Shown here in pieces: positions 17,454 through 26,661 of a DNA stretch of 64,000 nucleotides (position 1 is its first letter; every line of letters begins with the position of its first letter). Where the stretch lies: NCBI RefSeq assembly GCF_003482105.1, contig NZ_QULM01000002.1, positions 234,316 to 298,315 of the forward strand. The letters run 5' to 3'. Origin of the DNA: Coprococcus sp. OM04-5BH (GTDB taxonomy: Bacteria; Bacillota; Clostridia; Lachnospirales; Lachnospiraceae). A program made the translations under genes and the position numbers. The notes below the pieces were generated by a model, which saw only the letters and a list, made by a program, of their open reading frames with translations, was not told the origin of the DNA and did no database searches.

Positions 17454-18173
17454 TTATCTAACGGCAATAATGACAGATATATTATCCCTGCCACCATAAT
17501 AATTTGCCTGATCTATCAGCACACTGCATGCCTTACTTATATCTTCGCTGTTATCAACTATGTCCTTTATCTCGTCATCCTCGATCATATTGGATAATCC
17601 GTCCGAGCACATAAGAATCTTATCTCCCGGCTTCAGTCTGACCTCAAAGAAATCAGGCTCCACCTCTTCGTCAATTCCAAGTGCCTTAGTTATTATATTC
17701 TTCTCCGGATGATTTCTTCCTTTGTTCCTGTCAAGCCTTCCTGACCGGATCAATTCCTCAACCAGTGAGTGATCCATTGTCACCTGCTCTATGTCATCCT
17801 TTATGGTATACAGTCTGCTGTCACCGATATTGGCTACATATAATGTATCCTCGTCCACAACTGCGGCAACAAATGTAGTACCCATTCCACTGTATGCCCT
17901 GTTTCCTCTGGCAAGCTTGAGCACCTGCGCATTAGCATATATTATAGCTCTCCTCAGAATAGTAACCGGATTCTTCAGACCACTGTCCTTTATGTATTCT
18001 ATTGTGCTCTCAACAGCCGTCTTGGAAGCAATATCTCCTGCATTATGTCCTCCCATGCCATCTGCAACAATGTACAGATTAGGAAGAGCTCCCACCTTGT
18101 CATCAGAATAAAACAGATAATCCTGATTCTGCTGTCTCTTCATGCCAACGTCTGTAAGTCCGGCGGATTTCAT
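17454..18173 (-). CDS. PP2C-family protein phosphatase (Stp/PrpC), partner of the PASTA kinase
   Basis: A metal-dependent phosphatase that removes phosphate from kinase targets. The PPM metal-binding motifs are visible: GMKRQQNQDYL near the N-terminus, VADGMGGHNAGD, and CSDGLSNMI and GGRDNISVI near the C-terminus. The frame is open upstream to 18224, but GGAGG lies exactly 6 bases before ATG 18173 and MKSAGLTDVGMKR is the normal family N-terminus, so I use that; the protein is 239 residues. It is in the standard rlmN-phosphatase-kinase order. Confidence 0.95.
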   Translation of the reverse strand: MKSAGLTDVGMKRQQNQDYLFYSDDKVGALPNLYIVADGMGGHNAGDIASKTAVESTIEYIKDSGLKNPVTILRRAIIYANAQVLKLARGNRAYSGMGTTFVAAVVDEDTLYVANIGDSRLYTIKDDIEQVTMDHSLVEELIRSGRLDRNKGRNHPEKNIITKALGIDEEVEPDFFEVRLKPGDKILMCSDGLSNMIEDDEIKDIVDNSEDISKACSVLIDQANYYGGRDNISVIIAVR

Positions 18174-18248
18174 ACAAAGCCTCCATTCCTTTACCATCAG
18201 TCTCGCCGCTCCCTGTATACACATGGGGCAGATATAACTGTGGCAACT

Positions 18249-19289
18249 CTATTTTCCTGCTGCCGCATCAGACTCATACTTCCTGCGGAGCTGTCCACAA
18301 GCTGCGTCTATATCGCTGCCCATACTCCTTCTTATAGTAACATTTATTTTATTTTTTTCAAGTGTGTATTTGAACTTTTCAATGGAATCAGCCTCTGAGC
18401 GGGCATAATCACGTTCTTTTATGGGATTTACCGGAATAAGGTTCACATGACAGTTCATGCCCCTTATAAGATCTGCCAGCCTCTTTGCATGTGCTACGCT
18501 GTCATTTTCATCCTTCACAAGAGCATACTCAAATGTAACTCTTCTTCCTGTCCGGTCGAAGTAATACCTGCAGGCGTCTATAACCTCATCTATACTGTAC
18601 TTATTGGCTATAGGCATAAGCTTCCTTCTCTCTTCCCCCGTAGTTCCGTGTAAGGACAGGGCAAATGTTATGGAAAGCTTAAGATCAGCCAGCTTCTTTA
18701 TCTCAGGAACAAGACCGCAGCTTGATACTGTGATATTTCTCTGGCTGAGATTTCTTCCTTCCTTAGATGTAAGTATGGTAATAAAATCCACAAGATTGTC
18801 AAAGTTGTCAAGAGGTTCTCCTGTTCCCATTACAACCACATTGGAGACCTTCTCCCCTGTAATCCTCTCCATGCTATATATCTGCTCAAGCATTTCCGAC
18901 ACAGTAAGATTTCTCACCAGTCCCGACAATGTTGACGCACAGAACCTGCAGCCCATACGACATCCCACCTGGGAGGATATACACACAGAATTACCATGCT
19001 TATACTTCATAAACACACTCTCTATGACATTTCCATCCTGTAACCTAAATAAGAACTTGTTGGTGCCATCCTGTTTTGAGACAAGTCTTGTGACCACTGT
19101 AAGCTCTGTAAATCCCATTTCCTCTATCTTCTGTATAAGCTTCTTAGGTACATTAGTCATCTGCGAAGGGTGCTCCACCATATCCTGATGTATCCACTTA
19201 TATATCTGAGCTGCACGGAATGCCGGCTCCTTCTGTTCCTTTATGTAGTCTGTCAGCTCTGAAAGAGTCATTGACTTTATATCTTTCAT
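18249..19289 (-). CDS. rlmN: Dual-specificity 23S rRNA A2503/tRNA A37 methyltransferase RlmN
   Basis: A radical-SAM enzyme that makes 2-methyladenosine in 23S rRNA and some tRNAs. CRMGCRFCAST holds the three cluster cysteines; GEPLDN and the C-terminal RRSMGSDIDAACGQL, with the resolving Cys, are present. At 346 residues it is full length. It lies between rsmB and the PP2C gene. GGTGG precedes the ATG by seven bases. Confidence 0.96.
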   Translation of the reverse strand: MKDIKSMTLSELTDYIKEQKEPAFRAAQIYKWIHQDMVEHPSQMTNVPKKLIQKIEEMGFTELTVVTRLVSKQDGTNKFLFRLQDGNVIESVFMKYKHGNSVCISSQVGCRMGCRFCASTLSGLVRNLTVSEMLEQIYSMERITGEKVSNVVVMGTGEPLDNFDNLVDFITILTSKEGRNLSQRNITVSSCGLVPEIKKLADLKLSITFALSLHGTTGEERRKLMPIANKYSIDEVIDACRYYFDRTGRRVTFEYALVKDENDSVAHAKRLADLIRGMNCHVNLIPVNPIKERDYARSEADSIEKFKYTLEKNKINVTIRRSMGSDIDAACGQLRRKYESDAAAGK

Positions 19290-19410
19290 TACACTTCCAC
19301 CTTAATCTTCATTAAATCCTGTTTTCAACTGATATTTCTATCAATCTTCTGAGGCAATTCTATCTGTTTGTTTCTTGCTGCCTATTTCTTGCTATTTTTT
19401 TAATTTACGC

Positions 19411-20757
19411 CTATCGTTTCCTGACAAATCTTGCCATGAAAAATCCGTCACAGCTATCCTTTCCCTGCAACAATGTCATATATCCCCTGTTTCCTCTGTC
19501 CTTAAGGCTCTCCGGCAGATGATCCGCAAGCGTTTCAGGCACCAGATCCGTGTTCTCCCGGATCCACTTTACCGTATCTTCATTTTCAAGTCCGGTAATG
19601 GTACATGTGGAAAACAGCAATGTTCCTCCGGGCTTCACATACCTGCAGGCATTTGAAAGGATCTGCTTTGAAAGCCCGGAAAGACTGATAACCCCCGCCT
19701 TATCTATATTGTATTTAATGTCGTTCTTTCTTCCCATTATGCCAAGACCTGAGCATGGCACGTCACACAGCACAACATCTGCCTTGCCTTCCATGGTCTC
19801 GTCATAGACACAGGCGTCAAATACCTGGGGTTTAACATTCTCATATCCAAGTCTCTCTATGTTCTCTTCAATGAGCTCCACCTTGTTATCTGACACATCT
19901 CTTGAGACCACCGTTCCTGTAGGACCTGTAAGCTCTGCCGCATACATGGTCTTTCCGCCCGGTGCCGCACACATATCAAGCACCAGATCTCCCTTATTTA
20001 TACCGGCACAGTCAACTGCCATGACCGAGCTTTCATCCGTAACATTAAAGTACCCCTGATGAAATCCCGGGACCTTTCTTATATAATCATAGTCATCTAT
20101 CAGAAGTGTATTGTCTGTGTAATTTCCCCTTCTGACGGATATTCCATTACTTTCAAGCTCCTTTTTGAACTCATCCACAGATATCCTGTCCCTATTCACC
20201 CTTATGGTGGTGCTCCTGTCTGCAAATGCCGCACCAACTATGCTTTCCACATCCTCAGGGCTGTAGTCCTCTTCCAGTATATCTATTACCTCTTCCGGTA
20301 CAGAATACATTACGGATATATATTTTCTGTGTTCGTTTGCTTTGTCTGGATATTTTATATTGTCCTTGTTTCTGCTTATGTTCCTTAAGACGCCATTTAC
20401 AAAGCCCTTGAGATTACGGAAGCCTCTTTTTTCTGCCAGCTTGACACATTCATTGCAGGCTGCCTCGTCAGGAACCTTCTCCATATAAAATATCTGGTAT
20501 GTTCCCATTCTCAATATACACCTGATAAGTGGCTTGCATTTGTTCACCTTCGTATTGGAAAATGAATTGATTATATAGTCAAGTCTTATCCTGGTCTCCA
20601 CAACTCCTTCCACAAGCCTTGTGATAAATGCCCTCTCCTGCTTACTCATAAACTGATTTGACCTGAGTCCTGTGTTTAATGCAGTATTTGAAAATATTTT
20701 ATTTTTCTCTATGTCAAGCAGTATATCCAGTGCTATCTCTCTGGGATTTTTCTCCAT
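19411..20757 (-). CDS. rsmB: 16S rRNA (cytosine-967-C5)-methyltransferase RsmB
   Basis: The N-terminal NusB-like domain (PREIALDILLDIEKN...) is followed by a SAM-dependent Rossmann methyltransferase domain with LDMCAAPGGKT for SAM binding and LCDVPCSGLG and FSTCTI carrying the two cysteines used in catalysis. The length, 448 residues, is typical. It is 33 bases downstream of fmt, in the def-fmt-rsmB-rlmN order seen widely in bacteria. Confidence 0.96.
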   Translation of the reverse strand: MEKNPREIALDILLDIEKNKIFSNTALNTGLRSNQFMSKQERAFITRLVEGVVETRIRLDYIINSFSNTKVNKCKPLIRCILRMGTYQIFYMEKVPDEAACNECVKLAEKRGFRNLKGFVNGVLRNISRNKDNIKYPDKANEHRKYISVMYSVPEEVIDILEEDYSPEDVESIVGAAFADRSTTIRVNRDRISVDEFKKELESNGISVRRGNYTDNTLLIDDYDYIRKVPGFHQGYFNVTDESSVMAVDCAGINKGDLVLDMCAAPGGKTMYAAELTGPTGTVVSRDVSDNKVELIEENIERLGYENVKPQVFDACVYDETMEGKADVVLCDVPCSGLGIMGRKNDIKYNIDKAGVISLSGLSKQILSNACRYVKPGGTLLFSTCTITGLENEDTVKWIRENTDLVPETLADHLPESLKDRGNRGYMTLLQGKDSCDGFFMARFVRKR

Positions 20758-20790
20758 TATCTTATTTCCTCACAAACATCAAAATATGTC

Positions 20791-21735
20791 TTATTCTCCT
20801 GCCATATCTCCGGGATTTAACTTGTTACCCGCAAGAAATGCTGCTGCATCCATAACCTTCTTGCCTTCAGGCTGGAGTCTCTTTATCTTAAGTGTACCCT
20901 CGCCACAGGCGATAGTGAAGCTCTTCTTGGTAACAGCTGTTATCATGCCGGGCACCACATCAGCTCCAAGGCTTTCATCTGTATCACAGACCTCTGCCTC
21001 GTATATCTTAACCCCCTTACCGGCGACCCTTGTGTAGACGCAAGGCCACGGCTGCAAACCCCTTATAAGGCAGTTTATCTTATGTGCAGACATGGTGAAA
21101 TCAAGCCTTCCCATCTCTTTATTTAACATACTTGCATAGCTTGACTCCTCGTCATTCTGAGGTATCCTTACGGCTGTTCCGTCTTCAAGCTGATGAAGGG
21201 TTTTTACTATAAGCTCTGCCCCAACAACTGCAAGCCTGCCTCTTAATTCTTCTCCTGTTTCGCTGTCGCTGATCTCCACTTCTGACTTAAGGATCATGTC
21301 CCCCTTGTCAAGTCCCTTTGACATATACATGGTGGTGACTCCCGTCCTGTCGCATCCGTCTATGATGGACCACTCTATAGGTGCAGCTCCTCTGTATTTT
21401 GGAAGCAGTGACGCATGGATATTGATACATCCGTACTTTGGTATATTCAGTATGCTCTCAGGAAGTATCTGTCCGTAGGCTGCGACAACTATGCAGTCAG
21501 GAGCAAGCTCCCTTATTATCTCAATATTCTCAGGTTCCCTGAGCTTAACAGGCTGATAGACCTGTATGTCATACCTTTCACAGGCAATCTTAACCGGCGA
21601 TTTTGCCAGGTTCTTGCCTCTGCCCTTTGGCTTGTCCGGCTGCGTAAAGCATGCCATCACGTTATGTCCGTCAGCCACTATGGCATCCAGTGCATTTACT
21701 GCAAATTCAGGTGTACCCATATATACTATATTCAT
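20791..21735 (-). CDS. fmt: Methionyl-tRNA formyltransferase
   Basis: Formylates initiator Met-tRNA using 10-formyl-THF. The catalytic region reads CINIHASLLPKYRGAAPIEW, with Asn, His and the following Asp region typical of formyltransferases, and the C-terminal OB-like domain is present (GLQPWPCVYTR). At 314 residues it is standard. GGGGG lies 7 bases before the ATG. Its product is later deformylated by Def, encoded directly upstream. Confidence 0.97.
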   Translation of the reverse strand: MNIVYMGTPEFAVNALDAIVADGHNVMACFTQPDKPKGRGKNLAKSPVKIACERYDIQVYQPVKLREPENIEIIRELAPDCIVVAAYGQILPESILNIPKYGCINIHASLLPKYRGAAPIEWSIIDGCDRTGVTTMYMSKGLDKGDMILKSEVEISDSETGEELRGRLAVVGAELIVKTLHQLEDGTAVRIPQNDEESSYASMLNKEMGRLDFTMSAHKINCLIRGLQPWPCVYTRVAGKGVKIYEAEVCDTDESLGADVVPGMITAVTKKSFTIACGEGTLKIKRLQPEGKKVMDAAAFLAGNKLNPGDMAGE

Positions 21736-21782
21736 ACAAATTCCCCCTATCTTGAACTATAATTTGATATTTTCAGATATTT

Positions 21783-22244
21783 CTATTCAACATCAAATAT
21801 TCCGTCTACAGTCTTGTCCTTATAAAGAATTCCGTCAAGATGATCTGTCTCGTGACATATAGCTCTTGCAAGGAGTCCCTCACCGGTTATGGTTATCTCC
21901 TCCATGTTCTCATTGAAAGCCTTACATACAACCTTCATAGGTCTTGTTACAGTACCGATCTTGCCCGGAAGACTGAGGCATCCCTCATCACCGGTCTGTT
22001 CTCCTTCCGTTTCAACTATAACAGGATTAATAAGACATAACGGCTCATCATTTCCTATATCTATAACAACGATTCTCTTTAATACGCCAACCTGTGGTGC
22101 TGCGAGGCCTACGCCGTTGGCCTCATACATTGTATCAAACATATCGTCAATAAGTGTAAGAGTTCTCTCATTCATCTCCTTAACAGGCTTGCATACCTTC
22201 CTTAATATTTCATCTCCGTCATATCTTATATTTCTTATTGCCAT
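21783..22244 (-). CDS. def: Peptide deformylase
   Basis: A metalloenzyme that removes N-formyl groups from nascent proteins. All three motifs are intact: GVGLAAPQVG, EGCLSLPG (metal Cys) and HETDHLDG (metal His residues and catalytic Glu). At 153 residues it is the compact type-1 form. It is followed by fmt (47-base gap) and preceded by priA across a 145-base AT-rich gap. Confidence 0.97.
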   Translation of the reverse strand: MAIRNIRYDGDEILRKVCKPVKEMNERTLTLIDDMFDTMYEANGVGLAAPQVGVLKRIVVIDIGNDEPLCLINPVIVETEGEQTGDEGCLSLPGKIGTVTRPMKVVCKAFNENMEEITITGEGLLARAICHETDHLDGILYKDKTVDGIFDVE

Positions 22245-22264
22245 TTTCTCGCTTCTCCCTTTTT

Positions 22265-22373
22265 AATATGTGATTTCTTATATTTACCTTTATTTGTTTT
22301 TATATGTGACTTCCAATATGTGAGTTCTTGTATTTGATCTCATATATTTAATTTCATATATTTGATCTTTTAC
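22265..22373. repeat. Degenerate AT-rich tandem repeat between priA and def
   Basis: Units resembling AATATGTGATTTCTT/TATTT recur at about 22265, 22302, 22315 and 22341 with drift. No open frame or hairpin with a T-run was seen. It fills most of the priA-def gap. Confidence 0.5.
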
Positions 22374-22389
22374 ATCCGTTCTCGTCTGT

Positions 22390-24630
22390 TTAATACAAAT
22401 TCATAGGGTTGAAGTCAAACTGTATGTTCACTCCGTATCCATTATCCCTTGTATTCACATATTCCTCAACTGCGTCCTTGAAGTGTATAAGCTCATTGTA
22501 GTCGCAGTCCTTTATATATATAACACGTCTGTGCATATCTCTTATCTTGGATATTACAGGAACAGCCGGTCCTATAAGGATCATCCTGCTGTCCTCATTC
22601 CGATTGCCATTCACTATATCCACTATGACTCCGGCTTCCTCTTCAAGCCGCTTCTCGTTATCTGACACCATGATGATAACCAGCATATTCCACACCGGCG
22701 GATATCTGAGAAGGCTCCTGTATGCCTCTTCATTATGATAGAAGCTTTCATAATCCTGCTTCGCCGCATTTACTATGGCATAATTATCCGGCTTATAGGT
22801 CTGTATGATCACATCTCCCGGCTTGTCTCCCCTGCCGGCTCTGCCTGCTGCCTGCACAAGAAGGTCAAAGGTCCTCTCTGCCGCCCTGTAATCACTGTCA
22901 AATAAGGTCAGATCCGCAAGTATTATGCCCACCAGAGTGACATTTTCAAAGTCATGTCCCTTGACTATCATCTGGGTTCCGATAAGGATATCTGCTTCCC
23001 TGTCTGCGAATTTCTTTATTATCTCCTGATGGGAATTCTTCCCGGAGGTTGTGTCCCTGTCCATCCTAAGCACCGAGGCAGATGGGAATAACTTCTTAAT
23101 CTCTTCCTCGATCTTCTCCGTACCCGTTCCGTAACCGCCTATAAGCTTTGACTTACACCCCGGACATCTGTCAGGCATATTGGTGGTATATCCACAATAG
23201 TGGCAGGTCAGTCTGTTGTCGTAATGCCTTGTAAGGGATACGTCACAGTGGGGACATTTCACAGGCTCACCGCAGCTTCTGCAGGACACAAAACTATTAT
23301 ATCCCCTTTTGTTCATAAATAACATGATCTGTTCATGCTTCTCAAGCCTGTCTGCTATGGCATTTAAAAGCTCGCCGCTGATTATGGATCTGTTGCCCCG
23401 TCTCAGCTCATCCCTTAGATCCACGATATGACATTCCGGCATAGGATTGTTCCTTGCTCTCCTTGTCATGGTCCAAAGCCTGTAATCTCCCGACACAGCT
23501 TTTCTGTAGCTTTCAACCGATGGTGTCGCAGATCCAAGTATCACAGGGCATCCGCACATTCCGGCACGCTCTATGGCAACCTCCCTTGCATGGTACTTTG
23601 GAGGATAGTCACTCTTGTAGCTGTTCTCATGTTCCTCGTCTATTATTATCAATCCCAGCCTTTTAAAAGGAGCAAATAACGCCGACCGCGGTCCGATCAC
23701 CACATCAACCTCGCCTCTCTCGGCTCTCTTAAACTGATCGTATTTCTCCCCGGCAGACAATCTTGAATTGATAACCGTCACCCGGTCTCCAAAATACCTG
23801 GCAAAATATCCAACTATCTGATATGTAAGAGATATCTCCGGTATGAGGACTATTGCCTGTCTTCCCTGTTCTATAACCTTTCTTATTGCCTGGACATACA
23901 CCTGGGTCTTACCACTTCCTGTAACTCCGTGAAGCAGATATGTCCTGTTCACCCCCTGATCAATATCCCGGTCAAACTCATCAACTATAGTCTGCTGTTC
24001 TTCGTTAAGTATAAGCTCCGGTATATCCCTTGTCATTCCGGCAGTCACATCCCTATACTGCTGTTCACTGACAATATTTATCACGCCCTCATCCGCCATA
24101 CCCTTAAGAGTTGAAGAGGATATATTGAGAACTGATGTGGCATACTCCATGGTGATGGTATTAATCTCCTTTAGAGTATACAAAAGTCTTAATCTTGCCA
24201 CGGCATTTTTCTTCGTATATCTGTAGGCCGCTTTTTCTATCCCGTTATCGTCCAAATTTATACAGATATACTTCTTCACCACAGGTTTCACCTTGTTCTT
24301 TACCGGCATAACTGTCTTCAGTGCATTTATCATGGTGGAACCATACCGTTCCTTTATAAAGCCTGCAAGCCTTATAAGCTGGCTGTCAATCTCCACAGCC
24401 TTATCATCAACCTCAAGGATAGACTTAAGACGCTCTGTATCATATTCAGTTTTATCACCGATCCCTATGACATATCCCTTTCTTCTGGTATTTCCCCTGC
24501 CGAAGGGGATTATCACCTGACTGCCTATGACAACCCTGTCCATAAGGCTCTCAGGTATTATATACTGGAAGCTTCTGTCTATAGCTTCATGGGAAATGTC
24601 TATGATCACATCTGCATACAATCTTTCCAT
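22390..24630 (-). CDS. priA: Primosomal replication-restart helicase PriA
   Basis: A 3'-5' SF2 helicase that reloads the replisome at stalled forks. It has an N-terminal DNA-binding domain, Walker A GVTGSGKTQVY, the Walker B box IIIDEEHENSYKSDY, and eight zinc cysteines in the CRSCGEPVKCPHC and CHYCGY...CPGC region. About 746 residues from ATG 24630 (MERLYADVIID), the family-like N-terminus; the frame is open to 24678 but that extension is encoded by the repeat element described at 24666-24743. No strong Shine-Dalgarno is visible before 24630. It follows rpoZ, separated by a terminator. Confidence 0.95.
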   Translation of the reverse strand: MERLYADVIIDISHEAIDRSFQYIIPESLMDRVVIGSQVIIPFGRGNTRRKGYVIGIGDKTEYDTERLKSILEVDDKAVEIDSQLIRLAGFIKERYGSTMINALKTVMPVKNKVKPVVKKYICINLDDNGIEKAAYRYTKKNAVARLRLLYTLKEINTITMEYATSVLNISSSTLKGMADEGVINIVSEQQYRDVTAGMTRDIPELILNEEQQTIVDEFDRDIDQGVNRTYLLHGVTGSGKTQVYVQAIRKVIEQGRQAIVLIPEISLTYQIVGYFARYFGDRVTVINSRLSAGEKYDQFKRAERGEVDVVIGPRSALFAPFKRLGLIIIDEEHENSYKSDYPPKYHAREVAIERAGMCGCPVILGSATPSVESYRKAVSGDYRLWTMTRRARNNPMPECHIVDLRDELRRGNRSIISGELLNAIADRLEKHEQIMLFMNKRGYNSFVSCRSCGEPVKCPHCDVSLTRHYDNRLTCHYCGYTTNMPDRCPGCKSKLIGGYGTGTEKIEEEIKKLFPSASVLRMDRDTTSGKNSHQEIIKKFADREADILIGTQMIVKGHDFENVTLVGIILADLTLFDSDYRAAERTFDLLVQAAGRAGRGDKPGDVIIQTYKPDNYAIVNAAKQDYESFYHNEEAYRSLLRYPPVWNMLVIIMVSDNEKRLEEEAGVIVDIVNGNRNEDSRMILIGPAVPVISKIRDMHRRVIYIKDCDYNELIHFKDAVEEYVNTRDNGYGVNIQFDFNPMNLY

Positions 24631-24665
24631 ATAGTATAAAATCCGAAAATATAAATCCCGATATC

Positions 24666-24743
24666 GAGCAGCAACCATTGGAAATTGCCTGTGGCAATGG
24701 GGTTGCTGCGACGTAACGATGTCACAGACATCATTACAATAAA
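24666..24743 (-). repeat. Short copy of a two-copy structured repeat element, upstream of priA
   Basis: GCAGCAACC and GGTTGCTGC form inverted ends 42 bases apart, next to a second hairpin around TAACGATGT/ACATCATTA. The flanks and ends match a longer copy at 32598-32777, which has about 105 extra bases between the ends. On the minus strand it lies between the rpoZ terminator and the priA start. It could be a leader RNA or a MITE-like intergenic repeat. Confidence 0.75.
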
Positions 24744-24780
24744 TAAAAACTAAGAGGCTGCGAATCCTACACAGCCTCTA
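24742..24780 (-). terminator. Intrinsic terminator after rpoZ
   Basis: AGAGGCTG (24753-24760) pairs with CAGCCTCT (24772-24779); on the minus strand it is followed by AGTTTTTATT. It starts 11 bases after the rpoZ stop and separates rpoZ from priA. Confidence 0.8.
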
Positions 24781-24790
24781 TATGAATTAA

Positions 24791-25033
24791 TTATTCCTCG
24801 TCTTCGTCATCTCCGACAATCTTAATCTTACCTTTATAGAGCTCATCAACTGCTATTGACAAAGGCTTGTTACTGTCTGACTTAACAAGCGGCTCCTCGC
24901 CGGCAATTATCTCACGGGCTCTCTTTGCTGTAGCAAGTACTATTGAATATCTGCTGTTTACTACAGGATGTTCACCCGGCTCTACCTCTGAATTTACTAC
25001 TGCCATTAAATCAGTATATGATGGATGTATCAT
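24791..25033 (-). CDS. rpoZ: DNA-directed RNA polymerase omega subunit
   Basis: A small subunit that helps assemble and stabilise RNA polymerase. The 80-residue protein carries the family core NSRYSIVLATAKRAREIIAG and an acidic C-terminus (GDDEDEE). It follows gmk by 55 bases and is followed by a terminator, so it ends the yicC-gmk-rpoZ unit. Confidence 0.92.
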   Translation of the reverse strand: MIHPSYTDLMAVVNSEVEPGEHPVVNSRYSIVLATAKRAREIIAGEEPLVKSDSNKPLSIAVDELYKGKIKIVGDDEDEE

Positions 25034-25088
25034 AATATATCCCCTTTCCGATTTTCAATCATTGTTTCTTTTATAACATAATTTGCAA

Positions 25089-25706
25089 TTATATGCAATT
25101 CAGTTCATCTCTAATTCCGTTAATAAAGTCAACATTGTTTGCCTGTCTGCAGCCGTAGCTTACAATAACGGAATTTACCACCTCAACACACTTGTCGAGA
25201 TCATCATTTACAACTATATAGTCGTACTTATCCATGTCGGAAGCTTCCTCTGTGGCTTTCTTAAGTCTCTTCACTATAGTTGCTTCATTCTCTGTACCTC
25301 GGCCGGCAAGTCTTGCCTTAAGGCTGCTTATACTTGGTGCAGCTATGAATATGAGCAGTGCGTCAGGGTACTGCTCCTTTATCTTCATGGCACCCATAAC
25401 CTCTATCTCAAGGATTATGTTCTTCCCCTCGTTAAGACTCTGCTCAACATATTTCTTAGGTGTACCGTAGTAATTCTCAACATACTGAGTCCACTCTATG
25501 AATCCGCCGTAATCTATGAGATTTTCAAATTCCGACCTGCTCATAAAGAAATATTCTCTTCCGTTCTCCTCACCCTCTCTTGGTGAACGCGTTGTGGCTG
25601 ATATGGAAAGATCATATCCGTATTGGGATATAAGTCTCTTAACAACTGTTCCCTTTCCAACACCGGAGAAGCCCGAAATAACTATTAATGATCCCTTGTT
25701 CTTCAT
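25089..25706 (-). CDS. gmk: Guanylate kinase
   Basis: Phosphorylates GMP to GDP with ATP. The P-loop is GFSGVGKGT (Phe in place of the more common Pro), followed by TTRSPREGEENGREYFF and the GMP-binding FIEWTQYVENYYGT; 205 residues is standard. It is 15 bases downstream of the yicC-like gene. The remA (DUF370) gene often placed between yicC and gmk in Firmicutes is absent. Confidence 0.96.
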   Translation of the reverse strand: MKNKGSLIVISGFSGVGKGTVVKRLISQYGYDLSISATTRSPREGEENGREYFFMSRSEFENLIDYGGFIEWTQYVENYYGTPKKYVEQSLNEGKNIILEIEVMGAMKIKEQYPDALLIFIAAPSISSLKARLAGRGTENEATIVKRLKKATEEASDMDKYDYIVVNDDLDKCVEVVNSVIVSYGCRQANNVDFINGIRDELNCI

Positions 25707-25721
25707 ATCTGTACCAGTCCC

Positions 25722-26600
25722 TTACTCTAAATTCTGTATCTGTTCTCTTACCTTCTCAATATTCGTCTTTAGAGAAATGGCGATATCCGATATCTCCAGA
25801 GAATTAACCTTTGACAATATGGTATTTGATTCTCTGTTCATCTCCTGGGCAATGAAGTCTAACTTTCTGCCCACACTGCCGCCTGCAAGAAGAATATCCT
25901 TTGTACTGTCGATATGGCTTATAAGTCTTACTATCTCCTCATCCACACATATCTTGTCAGCATATATGACCACCTCTGTGGCTATCCTTGACTCATCCAC
26001 ACTGGCTGTGCCAAGAAGCTCTCTTACCTTTTCCGTAAGCTTCTCCCGGTAATCAGCCACCAGCTTTGGTGATATCTCTTCTATACGTTCCACGTTCCTC
26101 TTCATGGAATCAAGCTTATCCACGAGATCCTTCTTAAGGTTCTCGCCTTCCTTCTCCCTTGACTCCACAAATCTCCTGCATGCCTCATCAAGAGGAACCA
26201 CAAGCTGCTTCCACAGCTCGTCAGGATCAACGTTCTCTTCCTCAATGGTAAATATCTCAGGATAATTTCCAAGATCTGTAAGCTTGATATCCATAGGGAT
26301 CTCAAACTCCTCGGACATTCTCTTGAAATAATTCATGTACACTCTGGCAACATCATCGTTATATCTGATATTGGCATTGTCTGATGAATAATCCTCATAT
26401 GTAATGAAGACATCCACCTTTCCACGCTCCACATATTTCTTAAGATAAGTTCTTATGTTGGTCTCAAGAAAACTGATCTTCTTTGGAAGCTTTATACTCA
26501 TATCACAGAATCTGTGATTTACTGACTTTATCTCAACGGCAAATTTTCTGTCGTTTTCCACTATTTCACTTCGACCAAAACCGGTCATACTTTTTATCAT
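25722..26600 (-). CDS. YicC/YloC family endoribonuclease
   Basis: Begins MIKSMTGFGR, the characteristic N-terminus of the YicC-like family, followed by VEIKSVNHRFCDMSIKLP, and ends with the DUF1732 region (ETNTIL-like REMNRESNTILSK). Family members act as endoribonucleases on mRNA or small RNA. At 292 residues it is full length. It heads the yicC-gmk-rpoZ string. Confidence 0.92.
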   Translation of the reverse strand: MIKSMTGFGRSEIVENDRKFAVEIKSVNHRFCDMSIKLPKKISFLETNIRTYLKKYVERGKVDVFITYEDYSSDNANIRYNDDVARVYMNYFKRMSEEFEIPMDIKLTDLGNYPEIFTIEEENVDPDELWKQLVVPLDEACRRFVESREKEGENLKKDLVDKLDSMKRNVERIEEISPKLVADYREKLTEKVRELLGTASVDESRIATEVVIYADKICVDEEIVRLISHIDSTKDILLAGGSVGRKLDFIAQEMNRESNTILSKVNSLEISDIAISLKTNIEKVREQIQNLE

Positions 26601-26661
26601 CTTTTGTTCTCCAATATATGATTTTTCAGATATATTATTATAATCCCTATCCCGGAAAATA

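Noticed and set aside
24631..24678. N-terminal extension of PriA
   Set aside because: Encoded by the repeat element; the family N-terminus starts at ATG 24630.
25707..25721. Expected remA (DUF370) gene between yicC and gmk
   Set aside because: Only 15 bases separate the two genes; remA is simply not here.
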